From positions 65,906,001-65,970,000 of the forward strand of contig OX419757.1 of the NCBI GenBank assembly GCA_948567375.1: 64,000 nt of DNA. Reading direction: 5' to 3'. The translations under genes and the position numbers were made by a program. Below the pieces are notes generated by a model that saw only the letters and a list, made by a program, of their open reading frames with translations, searched no databases and was not told the origin of the DNA. This stretch comes from Lunularia cruciata. Lineage: Eukaryota > Streptophyta > Marchantiopsida > Lunulariales > Lunulariaceae. Each line of letters opens with the position of its first letter. Position 1 is the stretch's first letter. This document shows, piece by piece, positions 23,870 through 36,240 of the stretch.

Positions 23870-24240
23870 AAATTATCTCCAGGCGACTGCCATCTTCCAA
23901 GTATACGGACCAAACATCTTACAAAACCGCCCTAATGAATAAAAACAGTAGTAGGCAATGAACAGTCCGAACCAGAAGCGGCCATGTGTAGAGTGATATG
24001 ATAATAAATTTCGAGGATATGATAATGTAGGTTGACATGATAATAAATTTCGGAGGATACCCGAAAATAATGTAGGGTGACATGATGATAAATTTCTTAT
24101 GATAACCTTCAATAATTGTAGGTTGACATGATAATAAATTTCGTGGATATACTTCGATGATCATGAGTGAGAAGTCATCGAGGATATAATCTCCAGGCGG
24201 TTGCCAAGTTCGAAATCTGCGGACCAGACATCTGGAAACC
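23870..24240. repeat. Local tandem repeats
   Basis: A 40-50-bp unit containing ATGATAATAAATTTC recurs four times (about 23,998, 24,040, 24,085 and 24,127). It lies between two copies of a segment starting CTCCAGGCG (23,877 and 24,190) that continue similarly (TGCCA..TTC then CGGACCA.ACATCT). Non-coding by appearance. Confidence 0.6.
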
Positions 24241-25078
24241 ACTTAGCTAGGAAATGCACAGAATCAATGCACAGAATCAAATCGGAAGCGGGTATAGGTA
24301 CGCTGCAACGGCAGACTAAAGCAGCCCTTTCTGTCCAGCCTTGCCGGAGAGGAGAACTCCATTCTAGTTAATTTCCCCGAGGAGACGTGCTTTACAGGAG
24401 CCGAGGCAAAAGTCCTAACACTAACCTCGTGAGACCAACACTGACCTTCTAGCTTCCCGCTTATATCTATTAGCACCTCTATTGTAGTCGATGCTTGTCG
24501 TCAGATTTTTAATTATATTTAACTTAGATTTTAGTTTCAGATTGGCATCGATGCTTGCCAAAGATTTTGGAATTAAGACTGGTCTTAACCGAAGACCAAA
24601 GACCAAAATTCACTACGTGCCCCGAAGTAGTTCTCAGGTTCATCTGAAAGCCGTGTTCATTTCTAGATAAAAGGATGAGCTAATGCACTCATTCTTCATC
24701 TATCGCTTTCTGCGTCATCTTCTCCAGATGGTCCCTACTGGTTATATCCTTAAGATAGAACAGTTTTGGAATTCATTTTATACCCATTGAAATTTGGAAT
24801 GTACTTTACACTCATGCTCAGATTGCGAAGCAGCAACTGCGGAGGATACAAAGACTGTTGTTACTGACCTTCTGAACAGTAAGAACTTGTTGAGTCAGAA
24901 GTGCAGACATCTTTAATACCATCCGGCCCGTGTAGCTGCAATAATACGTAGGCCCTTCAGCAACCTCAAGCTTCAAAATTGTTGCAGATCTGTAGTTTCA
25001 GTTATCTGAGCTGAGGATTCATTACTAGCATCTCTCTATCAACTCGTTTTGTTCAGTATTCTAACAAGCGAAAAGCCC
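24241..25078. other. Upstream region of the P450 pseudogene
   Basis: About 840 bases with no recognisable gene or repeat. GC is somewhat higher than in the preceding 7 kb, and it ends at the presumed ATG of the P450 remnant. It may hold the old promoter, but I see no clear TATA box at a convincing distance. Confidence 0.35.
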
Positions 25079-26893
25079 ATGGCAAACAACAGTACAATAA
25101 GTAATGTTCTGCAGACTCATTCTCAAAGATTTCAGGGTGGGCATGGACGGTGTCAGCGTTCGCAATTGTGATCACGGGATTTCTTATTTCTAAACTCATC
25201 AAAACGAAGCTCAAGCTGCCTCCAGGACCGGCGGCCTGCCCAATGGTGGGATCATTTCCTTTCCTGAAATTAGAACCTGGTGAACCGGCTCATCGTATGT
25301 TCCAGCGCTTGGCAGACAAGTTTGGACCCATCGTGAATTTTGAGAGCCTTGGTTTTGCTCCAGCAGGACATCACGACAAAAAACTACGCAAGATCTACGC
25401 CACGGAGCTTCTTGCACCCAAGAGAGTCCAGGGCTCTCAGCATATAAGAGAAATTGAAGTGAAGGGTACTGTAATATTAATGTACGAAGAGATGAAGAAG
25501 GGAGAGGTCACCAACCTATCTGAGCACAAGAACACTTTGAGCTTGAACAATTTGATGAGCATGATCTTCGGGAAGAAAGATTTGAAAATGCGCGGTAAGC
25601 TGACCTTCGAAGAACTGAAGGAGGTTGTTCGACTCAATATGGAATTATGCGGGGAATTCAACTTTGGTGACTACATACCGGTGGCATGCTGGCTCGACCT
25701 GACAGGGATAATTGGTCGGGTGAAGGCCCTGGTGAAGCGGATGAAGGCCATTTCAGCAGCTCTCATAGAGGAGCACCGTGAGCTTAGGAGGCACACGGGG
25801 GAGGTCAAAGACCCTAAAGATTTCACCCTTCTGGATGTGTTGCTGTCGCTTAAGGGAGATAATGCGTTAAGTGAAGATGCAAAAACAGGAGTGATCTTTT
25901 AAGTGCCTTGAAAGCCGAACTGACTCAGCAACTCTGATGGACCTTCTTATGTTGGTCATGCTTATCTGAGCATTAACCCACAACCATACTGTTGTCTTCT
26001 TGTGTTCTGTTGAGTGATGTTTACATGTGATGACCAAGTGGGAAGAGAAAAAGCGACCACATAGAACACAAGAAGGAGGGGAAGACCCCATCAAGCCGTA
26101 CAAGGGAGAGAAAAAGAGAAGAGGTAGAATGGGGCTAGGTCCCAACAGTATCGATTTGATAAATCTGCCTTACCGCACGCAAGTAAGAAAGTTATTGTTT
26201 CTAAATAGAAGAGTCTGACACGTGACTTCCTTACCGCACGCAAGTAAGAAGTAAGAAAGTTATTGTTTCTCATAGAAGAGTCTGACACGTGACTTCACTT
26301 GTTCAGGTTCAGAAAGTAACTAGACGGTCTTAGAGTTGTTTGAGTAATGTGGCAAAACATTGGACCCACGAGTATTGATTCTAGAGGTCTGTCAATTCAA
26401 TTCAATTAATTATGCACGATATGATCATCGCGGGAAGTGATACTACATCGTAGCAGGAGATAGGGCAGTGGCTGAATTGATGAGGCATCCAGAAATGATG
26501 AAGAGACTTCAGAACGAGATTGACTCGGTATTCGGCACCGAGCGCTTCGTGAAGGAGTCAGACCTCCCTCACCGACCTTACCTCCACTGTGTGGTGAAAG
26601 AATCTTTGTGCCTCCATGCGCCAACTCCTCTAGGAATCTCTCACTGGAGCATCCGTCAGACAAAACTTGCCGGCTATGATAACCCTGCCAATACGACGAT
26701 CTTGGTAAATCTATGGGCTATCGATCGAGATCCAAAGAACTGGAAAAATGCATTGGACTTCACACCTGAGAGGTTCGAGGAGCATGACACCAATATCGAC
26801 GTATCCTATGAAAGGCAAGGTCTCACCTGCCTCAAAACGCACGATTTAATCGTGAAAGCTACACCTCGCTTACCATCCCACCTCTACATATAA
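25079..26893 (+). pseudogene. Cytochrome P450 pseudogene, CYP71 clan
   Basis: Heme monooxygenase remnant. An ATG at 25,079 opens MANNSTISNVLQTHSQRFQ, then a 1-base shift near 25,135 moves to the frame encoding the membrane anchor and LPPGPAACPMVGSFPFL. After DKFGPIVN the protein jumps to FESLGFAPAGHH. About 40 residues normally present between these blocks (the SRS1 region) are deleted in frame. Exon 1 ends near 25,900. Exon 2 begins around 26,410 with the I-helix oxygen-binding motif (DMIIAGSDTTS), followed by a TAG and a shift. The K-helix reads KESLCLH, so the invariant ExxR Arg is Cys. After FTPERFEEHD the whole heme-binding loop is missing and the frame joins the C-terminal KATPRL. It cannot make an active enzyme. 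The subfamily is uncertain. Confidence 0.88.
26030..26290. repeat. Intronic repeat insert with local duplication
   Basis: Bases 26,030-26,190 resemble the 202-bp insert in intron 1 of P450 copy B (shared GAGAAAAAG.CGACC, CCGTACAAGGG, TACCGCAC, CGCAAGT). Downstream, a roughly 65-bp piece starting CTTACCGCACGCAAGTAAG and ending GACACGTGACTTC is duplicated in tandem (about 26,169-26,230 and 26,230-26,297). Confidence 0.6.
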
Positions 26894-27959
26894 GCCCCTT
26901 GGCTCCAATTTCTCTCAAATATCAAATCACGTTCAAACGTTACAGTTTATTGACCATGATTTACAAGAAATGCCTTTGTTCTTACCACCATTAACTGAGA
27001 ACGCCTGCCATATGTCCAGAGGAGAGATTACTTGATTAAGAAAATATTCCCAACGTAAGGGAAAGCTCGTAGATTTAAGCTCCAATGATAGATAGAGCAA
27101 TTGACATTCAGGCAGTGACAGTGATATTAAATTTAGCTTAGCCTGTAAATGAATTGTGATCCTGATAATTGTCAGGAATTGTCCAGTAGATAAATTGCTC
27201 ACTCAAATATCTGAGAAAATTAACTCGCAACATGGGTTTTTGATGTACCACGTCTGCAATATATTAAGGAGAGTGATACCAACTCTTCCTAAGTATCGAA
27301 ATAGCGATCATCCAAGCATGGCATGTATAGCTGAAGATATCATATGGAGACAATCTGACGCTTATCTGAGTGCAAAGGGCTAAGTGGCATGAAAATGTAA
27401 TTGCCGCACTTCCATGGCTCATCGTGATGTCAATACCCACGACTAATTAAATTAGGTGGTCTAGACACGTACTGTGATGGTTCAATGTAATATTATGTGG
27501 GGATGTGTGATATCGAGAAGCCATCATACTCAAGGATGGAATCAGCAATGAACTGACAGGACAGGTTAAAATCATGAGTCAAGGACAGGTTAAAATCCAA
27601 AGTGACTCGGAAGTGAAGAAAGTGGGTTTGCAATGGCAAAAGCCCCGAGTAAGTATGAAGACATCCGAGTGGATAGTCTAGGTGGACAGAATCAACAGCT
27701 ATGGTTTCAAGGAATCCATTATTGGTATGTCATGTGATGGTGCAACTGCAAGAACAAAAACCTATACACTTCTCCTTTTAGTTACCCAACTAAAGGAGAA
27801 TTGCATGAATGAAAATCGCAAATACTACAATTGTTGTTTAGTAATCAGTGCTCTTCTATGAATCGTTGCACTGATTCTCTATTTAGTCGATGACACTAGT
27901 ACCTTGCCTATTGATGTGTTGATAAACTTTCTATGAGTTATGAGTGACATATTCTCAGG
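26894..27959. other. Intergenic, no feature recognised
   Basis: One 75-codon open frame at 27,156-27,383 has no recognisable domain. Bases around 26,985-27,080 and 27,530-27,700 show no repeat that I could match elsewhere in the window. Confidence 0.4.
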
Positions 27960-29139
27960 AATGACCGACCTTTGAACCGTCCTCGAATGTAAATGTTTAA
28001 GGGGATCTCATTCCCTTAGTGGAACTGCGTCTTACTCTAAGAACCCTGATTACATTACCTCCCCGCATAAACGGCCCACCACACAAAGATTGTACCATTG
28101 CTTTCGTCACCCGGCAACACCTCACATTTCCACTACAGGGAAGGATAACCCTGCGGAAAATTATATTATCTAATAATATGTTTTTTGAATTGTTTGTTAA
28201 TTTTTCAATATAAAACTTAATATATTGTAGAAATTAAATTAAATTATTATTATAATGGTATTTCTATCTACTGTATTAAAATTCAAGGAAATTTGTTAAA
28301 TGGAATAGCTTCTCCTTTTCATATGTGCATCGCGCTTGCTCACCAAGGTTCCTATTGATATAATTTGTTTTAAAACATTGATTGATTAGAGTCTTCTTAG
28401 AAAAGAACTCCAGTAACACTTTTAATTTATAAAATGACATTCAAATTCTATGTTTCTAATATACTATGTCACTATACTTTACAGAGCACAGAGTGTCCAG
28501 AAAAAGGGACTTCCTGCGCTACTCTATTTAAATCAATTGGATGTTTTATACTTTCTTAGGATATTCATTTCCGCTGGATAATCAGCGAAATCCCAACAAG
28601 AAGTCCCAACAAGAAAATGAAGTGCTTTTACTGTCATCTTACTCCTACTTGACATCTCTTCAAGACTGCAGAAAATTAATTGCTGAGGAACATGCAGCAA
28701 ATTCACAACGATGAAAAGCTCCGATACAATGTTAAAAATACTAGATCGAGAGAAGATACGGAGACTACAAACTCGATACATTGAAGGTTCACTGAATAGA
28801 ATAGATAACAAACTCTCGTCCTGGAACCTGAAACGCATAACCTTCAGGAGCCAACAGACTCAAAACGCACGACGTCTATTAAACACGAATAGACATGTCT
28901 GACTAGGATTATGTGCTAGTCTTAGATCTATTAAACACGAATAGACATGTCTGACTAGGATTATGTGTTAGTCTTAGATCTATCGATCATGCAACTCTAA
29001 AATGTCGAGGATAGTAAATAACCCGTTGTTTAAGATGCTATAATGTAATAGGAATTATTACCCTATAAAATTAATAAAAAAAGAAAATGTGCTCTATTGA
29101 ATTCAAATATGAATACAAGTATACAAATATAGACAAAAA

Positions 29140-29385
29140 AGATATACTAGTTGACATGTGCTAATTATTGAAGAGTTTCAAATAGTATTTATTTATAAAA
29201 AAGATAAAATAATTGATATGCACTAATCATTGAAGAATTTCATATAGTATTTATTTACAGAAAAAATAAAATAGTTGACATGCGTTAATCATTAAAGAGT
29301 TTCAAATAGTATTTATTTACAGAAAAGATAAAATAGTTGACATGCGCTAATCATTGAAGAGTTTCAAATAATATATTATGTATTG
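29140..29385. repeat. 62-bp tandem repeat upstream of P450 copy A
   Basis: Four units contain TTGACATG.GCTAATCATTGAAGAGTTTCAAATA-like sequence followed by TATTTATTTACAGAAA. Block B has a related but shorter set at about 58,430-58,690, so the array predates the segmental duplication and has since changed in copy number and spacer. Confidence 0.75.
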
Positions 29386-30000
29386 AAAATGAAATAACAC
29401 TACGGACACGATAATTGAATTTGAAGATCCGTGTCTGTATTTGACCATTACATAATTCTTTGTTGGCTCTTCCGTTTCTTATCGCACATAGACCTCGTTG
29501 CTTATCCCTCGTAGACCTCGCTTTCACTTTTCATGGTGAGTCTGGCTGTCTCTCAACCATTCAACAGCGAGGTCGCTTTCCACTTTTCCACTTCATGGTG
29601 ACTATCTCTCTCCCTCAAAAGAGAACAGATACTACTGTATAGAAGAGAACACTACTAGCAATCTTAGATACTAAAAATCACACCTAATGAAACTAGCTTT
29701 TTGCTTTTCGTGCCTTTCACGTTATCCGGGATCTTAAATTAGTCTGGTCATTGATGTATGCATGACATGGATACCTAACTATTACTAGTGCGAAATCCGA
29801 CACTCTCCAGTACAAGTAAATCGAACGAAGGGTGTACAAAACATCGAGTCTACGATTGCATCTGCGCATGCACCCAAGTGTTTCTAAACGAGATGTATTA
29901 AACAGAGCGTTTCTGAATACCCAGTTTCAGAGGTGAAGTCAGTTATGGTCAGATTAGGTCAACAGCTACAATTTCAAGACTCTGAGAACCAGAGAAGGTC

Positions 30001-33000
30001 ATGACAGAAGCCAATAGTGCATCCGCAGGATCATGTAGTCAGTTCACCTTGCTTGGACAAAACTACAATCGAATTCTAACTGTTGCTCCTGCTATTGCGC
30101 TAGTGCTAGTGCTTCTAGTGCTATATGGGAACTGCAGTAAAGAGATACGGACTCCGATTGCCTCCTAGTCCTCCAGGGTGGCCTGTTCTTGGGCATCTTC
30201 TCGTCCTCAATAACGATCTACCACCTCATCAGAGTTTACAGAAACTTTCGGATAAGTATGGACCCATCGTGCACTTAAGGCTCGGTTCAGTTCCCGCTAC
30301 TATCATTTCTTCTTCAGATATGGCGAAAGAAGTTCTGAAGACCCAGGATCACATCTTTTTCTCTCGCCCAAAAACTGTAGTCGGAGAAATCGTGTTTTTC
30401 GGGTCACAAGACCTGATTTGGTCACTGTCAAGTGAACGCATTCAATATCTGCGGAAAATCTGCGCTCTGGAGCTTCTCAGCCCGAAGCGGGTTCATCAAT
30501 CGATGGTGAGTTCATTTCTTTATCATTGATATACGAGAAGATAGAAAATATAGAGAAAGACATCATCCGTTTCGTCTTGTACCAGCAACCTACAGGTTGC
30601 AAGTGGATACCAGCACTCGAAGATCTGCAACTCTAAGTAAATTCATGTATATGTAACTCTCGTTGTGAGAAATTGAGTGGCATTCGCCCTTTGGAAAATC
30701 AGTGATTTATCCAGACATCTAATAAGTGCATAGTAGCAAAAACTGCCCTTACTTTACGAGTTTGTCTTTTTAATCCTATATTAACATCCAAGTGTGGACT
30801 ACAGTTTCGTAAATACGGGTCAGTTGAAACTTGTTGAGCCCCTCAGAGAGGTGGAATACAAGTTTTAGATTTCTAGTCAGTCAATCGCCTTCATACTAGT
30901 ACGTAATGAGCTACCAAATCCGCACATTTTTCGTTCATGCGTTTATAATCGAGAATGTCATACCCCACTGAGTTTCGATTGCTGAGAGGGGTGGGTAGAT
31001 TTCATCTCGCGAATGATCCCCAGTGAAGGGTTATGTCTTAGCAAGTACAAATATTGGACAGTATCAAGGGTTTGTAAATCACCGAGTCTGATGGCACTAC
31101 GTTTTCTACTCGACAACTTCCACGGCAGGAAATAAGGAGGGACGAGGTACATTCTGCTGTGGAAGGTGTCCTTGCAGAATGTCTTGAAGGAAATCTGGCA
31201 AATGTGACTCACAGAGTTTTCGATGTGTCATTCGATAACATAACTCAAATGATGTTCGGCAAACGTTTCTACGGTAAAAACAGTAAGCGCGACGATGAAG
31301 CGACTGTGGATTTTCATTAGGCGATAAGATCTTTGGTCGACGTTGGGTATTTCGGTCTAGCGGAGTTTCTTCCCTGGATGCGCATGTTTGACTTCGATAA
31401 TTTTGAGGCAAGACTACGGAAGTTACATACTCAATTTGAGCGGTTCTTCGGCAGAATTCTGGAGGAGTATCGTCACCGAGTTGCGCCTGGAACCGGTCCG
31501 GAGAGAAACGACTTCTTGTCTACGTTACTCCAACTTCAAAGAGATCATGATTCTGATGAAGTACATGGCTTTACAGATGATCAAATCAAGGCACTTATGC
31601 TAGTAAGTATGATATATCCGCAGCGTTCTAGTTACGCCTTATTCTATCCCCAATAATATACTGAAGTAGTGTTGTTTAAAGTACTAGATCTTGGCAATTT
31701 CTAGAGAATTATATTTAGAAAATCTCGATCTTTCTATCCCCAAACATCGCATTTGTACCACTTCTGAGGTAGGTGCTGTTTGAATTACTAGATCTTGGCA
31801 ATTTCTACAGATTCACGTTTGCAACATCTCGATCTTTGCCGACGTAGGTCAGCCAGTCAAACACTATGGACCTTATTATCCATGTTTAGAGTACCTAGTC
31901 TCAGAGCATAGAATATATGATCGGGAAGTCCGAGGTAAATCAAATGCAGTAGACGTAGCGTACGCATCTTCCTGTTTTTCTGGTACGAGGTAGCACAACA
32001 TAACTTTGTTGAGATTCCATTCGCAGGATCTACTTGCCGGTGCATCCGATACCTCAACACATTCAATAATGTGGGTGATTGCTGAGCTTATCCGACATCC
32101 AAAAATCATGGGAAAGGTCAGAGGAGAACTCGATCTCGTCGTAGGGAAGGATAGACTTGTCGAAGAATCAGATCTCGGAAGTCTACCATATCTGCAAGCA
32201 GTCTTGAGTGAAACCATGAGACTTCATCCTTCAGTTGGATTATTCCCACCCAACGAAGCTGTTAGAAAATACAGTCCCAAGGACCTCTCACAATAGCACA
32301 TCATAAGGCCCATTAAACATCGGCCCTAACAAGAAATAAGTAACAAGAAATAAAGTGGTTCACTCCATGTCTCGGAAGCTACCTCCACGGCTGAAACAGG
32401 CTCACACCAGCTTTCGAGCCTTTATTTCCATTGCCCGTATGTATATATATACAAACACAAGGATAGTCCCTCTGTCATCCATCTAAATTCTTGAATATAG
32501 ACCTGCGTGACTTCATGAGTATTGACCACTCAAGATATCTAGTCACTTTAATACTCAACCTTAGAAGTGACTGAATATATATCCGCATGATACAGTAAGG
32601 AGTTTCCATTAGTCAAGTTTTGCTCTTGCTCTTGATCAGGCAAGTCACTTATAGCAAGCCAAACATAACAGAAGCTACCCAAAATACTAAAGTAGATGAT
32701 TACGACATACCTGGCGGAATGAGGGTGATAGTGAACGCATATGCAATAATGAGAGACCCCAAAGTGTGGCCAAACCCCATGGAGTTCGATCCCGATAGAC
32801 TTTTGAGAAGTCCCATCAATCATCGGGGATCACATTTCCAATTTCTTCCATTTGGTTCAGGCCAAAGAATATGTCCAGGCATGAACTTGGGGAGCCTTTT
32901 ATTTAAGTATAGTGCCGTGCAGCTTATTCATACATGCAATTTCTCTCCTCCACCGGGAATGAGACCCGAAGACCTTAGCATGGGGGAAGGGAGAGGGTTC

Positions 33001-33090
33001 AGTGTGACGATGGCGCATGATCTTAAATTGATCACTTCTCCACGCTTAAAGCCTAGTGTCTTCAAAGGGGCTGGCATCAACTATTTATAA
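30001..33090 (+). pseudogene. Cytochrome P450 copy A, CYP71 clan, inactivated
   Basis: Duplicate of the intact copy B with the same exon layout: exon 1 30,001 to about 30,505, exon 2 about 31,128-31,600 (donor CTA/GTAAGT), exon 3 from about 32,027. Motifs remain: hinge LPPSPPGWPVLGHLL, I-helix LLAGASDTS, K-helix ETMRLHP, heme loop FGSGQRICPG. Three lesions kill it. An extra A near 30,136 shifts the frame just after the membrane anchor (AGTAAAGAG against AGTAAGAG in copy B). A GAG to TAG nonsense change lies at 31,318-31,320. A 411-bp solo LTR lies in exon 3 after LFPPNEA. The remaining sequence is otherwise close to copy B. Confidence 0.93.
32255..32675. mobile_element. Solo LTR in exon 3 of P450 copy A
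   Basis: The insert 32,260-32,670 (411 bp) opens TGTTAGAAAATAC and closes AAACATAACA (inverted TGTTA/TAACA ends). It is flanked by a perfect 5-bp duplication GAAGC (32,255-32,259 and 32,671-32,675). Copy B has the uninterrupted site GAAGCTACCCAAGC. A TATATATA stretch near 32,441 fits an LTR promoter. Length and TG..CA ends fit a Copia-type LTR, but the superfamily cannot be proven from an LTR. Confidence 0.93.
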
Positions 33091-33112
33091 CCCCGCCTCC
33101 AATTTATCGGCT

Positions 33113-33190
33113 CATGATCTTAAATTGATCACTTCTCCACGCTTAAACCCGAGTGTCTTCAAGGAGTCTGGCATCAACTATTTATAGGCC
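33113..33190 (+). repeat. Tandem duplicate of the P450 3' coding end
   Basis: CTCATGATCTTAAATTGATC through CATCAACTATTTATA repeats the last roughly 75 coding bases of copy A (33,015-33,090) about 95 bases downstream, with a few changes. Block B has only one copy, so this happened after the segmental duplication, or was lost in B. Confidence 0.88.
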
Positions 33191-34876
33191 CGCTCCAATT
33201 TCTCCTGACCAAATATCGTACCTAGAAACCTTATAATGAACATGTCTACATGAATGTCATTGGAACCATTCATGTTCATTTGTTTGTCTAGCCAATAATG
33301 TCAATAGATCCACTCCTGTTTCAACGAGCAAGCTATCTTCAGTCTCCACTGCGCCAATATGCACCCCTCATGAATAAATATGATTCTTAACTGCTAGCAT
33401 AGTTTTTTAATGCTTATTGGATTCCAGATGCTGTCGACCAAGATTGCCGCACTGTAACTTATTTTTAAGGTAGCTTAAGGATACACCATGCTACATGTGT
33501 ATCAGAAAGGCTTCCGACTTTCTGAAAAAATCACTTCATTCCATCGTAAACACATTTGTTTCTTGTACTACCAATGATGATCAATCATTGGAAAGTATTA
33601 TAATACTTGCCTGATAGTTTTAAACGTCAATAATTGTCCAACATGCAGGATACTTATGAATTCTAATATGCCGGAGTATATAATTTTAGGGAAGGACCGA
33701 ACCCGGGGACCCGCTCTTTTCTTTGGATCATCGCCCAATTCGGATTTTTTTCCTCCAACGTCATGTCACTTTGTCACGAGAAAATATAATTCTCATGGTG
33801 TTATGTTTGGATTCCGTACCCGAGACTTTATCGCAAAATGCACTAGAGACTGACCATAAGTATCCGTCACTTGCAACATCTTCTATATCTAAACTTCGCA
33901 CTGAAACTCTTCATTGTTAGTACCATTATTTCATCAAGTTGAACCTACTTTCGACGTAGATACCTATAAAATACATCTCGAATGCCTAAGAACTAGATTC
34001 CATTTCAGCACTCCTGTTTTGTGTCTTGCACCATTGGGCAGCGCCGGGTGTTTCTTTCTAGAAACCGCAGTCGCGACTGTGTTCTTCGCATCCCGCTTTC
34101 ACTAAGCTTTATGGATCCTCTCCACATGAAATCTCCTGTATAAATCGGAAATCAAATCTATCCATCAGTTGTCATTCTCGTTCCGTGCGTCCTTTCCACC
34201 CCCTGGTGAATCGTAATACCCAAAGCAAACGCCATCCATGATTACTCAGCAACTATTACCTCCAATTCCATGAGGCCTTTCTCAATAAACCAAGGACGAT
34301 CATAAAATGGTTTGGACTGTGATTCATTCCACAGTTCTAGTGGAAGAGAACTTTTCTTACCTTGTGAACTGACAGAACTGGATGTTGTTATACAATATCC
34401 TCGATTCCTACGAAGAGGAACTGCACCCCTGGCCAGTAGAATAAGTTATTCAGAATATGAGTGTTTCGGGGATAAGTCCTTGCTATGATCATGTCCGAGA
34501 TACCTGTGCATCAGCAAATAGAAGCAACGGTAAATGCGAACCCTCTGGTGAAGGGATTGACTTGCAGGGGAAATCAAGGTTGGCATTAGTATACCGTGAG
34601 TGCTTATATATTGGCAAAGTGAAGAGGGTGAGAGATAAGATTGTACCCCAATTGCAGAATAGAATTGATTCTCTGCAAATAAGAGACCGTCAGTGATAGT
34701 ACTAGACGAAGAAAGTTTGGAGAAGTATATATCTGATCTTATGATTTATCTCTGATCTTCTTCTTGTTATATAAATGCGTTATTTGCTGTATTGATATGT
34801 TAGGGTCGATGTTACCTCATCTGACTTAAAGGTTACACATTTCTATCCATCCAATCCATCTTCACGTTTCTCAAAT
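33191..34876. other. Downstream flank in segmental duplication A, non-coding
   Basis: Collinear with 62,265-63,948. The open frame at 34,457-34,696 is not conserved as coding: block B has a 2-base deletion in it (CGAACCCTCTGG against CGCCCTCTGG). No gene supported. Confidence 0.6.
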
Positions 34877-35159
34877 TCCAATATGGTTATTTGTGTATGT
34901 TGGAAATGAAAAGAAATTATTTCCAAGTGACATAGTTAGAAGAATACACTTTAGAAAGGATTTTATATTCCGTGTATTCTAGTATATTCTAGGGGAATAA
35001 TTAAATATGACAACATGCAAAGATACAATCAATTTCATATTCATTATTATTGAGAATGATGGGAAGAGGAGAAAGAGGAGTTTGGATATAAAAGAAAAAT
35101 AAAGAAAAATTTGAAATAAATTCTCAACTTAGAAATGTGAAAGAAAAAGTGTATTTCTA

Positions 35160-36240
35160 TATTGACAAGGCAAGACAAAGTAGACCGTTAAACAATAAGA
35201 GAAATTATTTGGGTGACATCAAATGTCTTTATCTCATTAGGAGTAAATTTATTAACTTGGATATCAAATGAGAGGGGTAAGTTACTCAACCTATCCAATA
35301 AGGGGTATATTTATTAACTTGGGTATCAAATGAGAGTGGTAGGATACTAGAAGAAAGTATGATTTTATCATAAGTTGAAAGGTAAGACCACAATGATGTT
35401 AATGCACATATTGTTTATGACAATTTTGAGCAACAAGGATATTAAATTTGGCTTCTTGTAAGGATTGGGATATTGTGGTCAAGAAAATGTAAATATGAGG
35501 GATATAAGATGGAGTAAGAACAAGGAGAAAGTCTGATCTTGGCCAAAACGTGTGATCTTGGCCAAAATTAAATAAGTGAAAGAATTTGATGCTTATTTGG
35601 AATTATTGTAGATAAACTCAATAACTATGATGCATTCATCCCAGTTGGTATGTTAAACATTGACAAAGGCACAAGTATATGCTCCAAGGTGTAATTTTCA
35701 TATTCAGTTTTTACATCAGTTTGAGGATGATAGACCATGGACAAAATAAACTTAATGCAAAGTAGTTGGAAGAGTGTTTGCCAAAATATTTTAATGAATC
35801 AAGGATCATCGTTGAAGATGAGTGCACAAGGCATCCCATGATGCTTGAAGATGTTATCAAAGTAGATGTAAGCCAATGTTTGAGCATCTACTGGCCAATG
35901 TTGGAGCATCTACTTTATCCTAGGTTGCGTTAATGGATTTGCTTATTCAAGCTTATTGACAAACACCATGATTATTATGTGACCTTGGTTTGTTATAGGC
36001 AAGGATGTGATGAGATCTAAGCTCATGTGTTTGCATTGAGTAGATGGGATGTTAAGTGGTTGAAAGAGTCTACTTGGTTTCTGGTTAATAGCCTTTTTGT
36101 AGTGGTAATTTTCACAAGATCAAACAGACTCTTGAACCTCTCATGTCATGTTGTGCTATCAACATTAGCATTGTTGAGTATTCAAGGTCTTGTACACACC
36201 CATGTGTTTCTTGAAGGTACATAAGTCGTAGATCACCCTT
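35160..36240 (-). pseudogene. Element 4 integrase remnant
   Basis: Matches element 3 integrase piecewise on the minus strand: the zinc region near 36,150-36,230, the catalytic core near 35,780-36,050, and the C-terminal part down to 35,165 (GACAAGGCAAGACAAAG, ATTTGGGTGACATCAAA). A roughly 75-bp tandem duplication lies at 35,240-35,345 (TTTATTAACTTGG.TATCAAATGAGAG twice). Confidence 0.75.

Larger units (their letters stand above)
27960..34876. repeat. Segmental duplication block A (partner 57,838-63,948)
   Basis: Collinear similarity with block B covers upstream non-coding DNA, all P450 exons and introns and about 1.8 kb downstream, ending at TTCACGTTTCTC (34,876 and 63,948). Block A carries about 550 extra bases (about 28,053-28,600) and a solo LTR (32,260-32,670) that block B lacks. 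Block B has a 202-bp intron insert that A lacks. Same orientation, offset about 29-30 kb. Confidence 0.9.

Noticed and set aside
27156-27383. 75-codon frame after the P450 pseudogene
   Set aside because: No recognisable domain, and an isolated short frame in non-coding sequence.
34457-34696. 79-codon frame downstream of P450 copy A
   Set aside because: The duplicate at 63.5-63.8 kb has a 2-base deletion that breaks the frame, so it is not maintained as coding.
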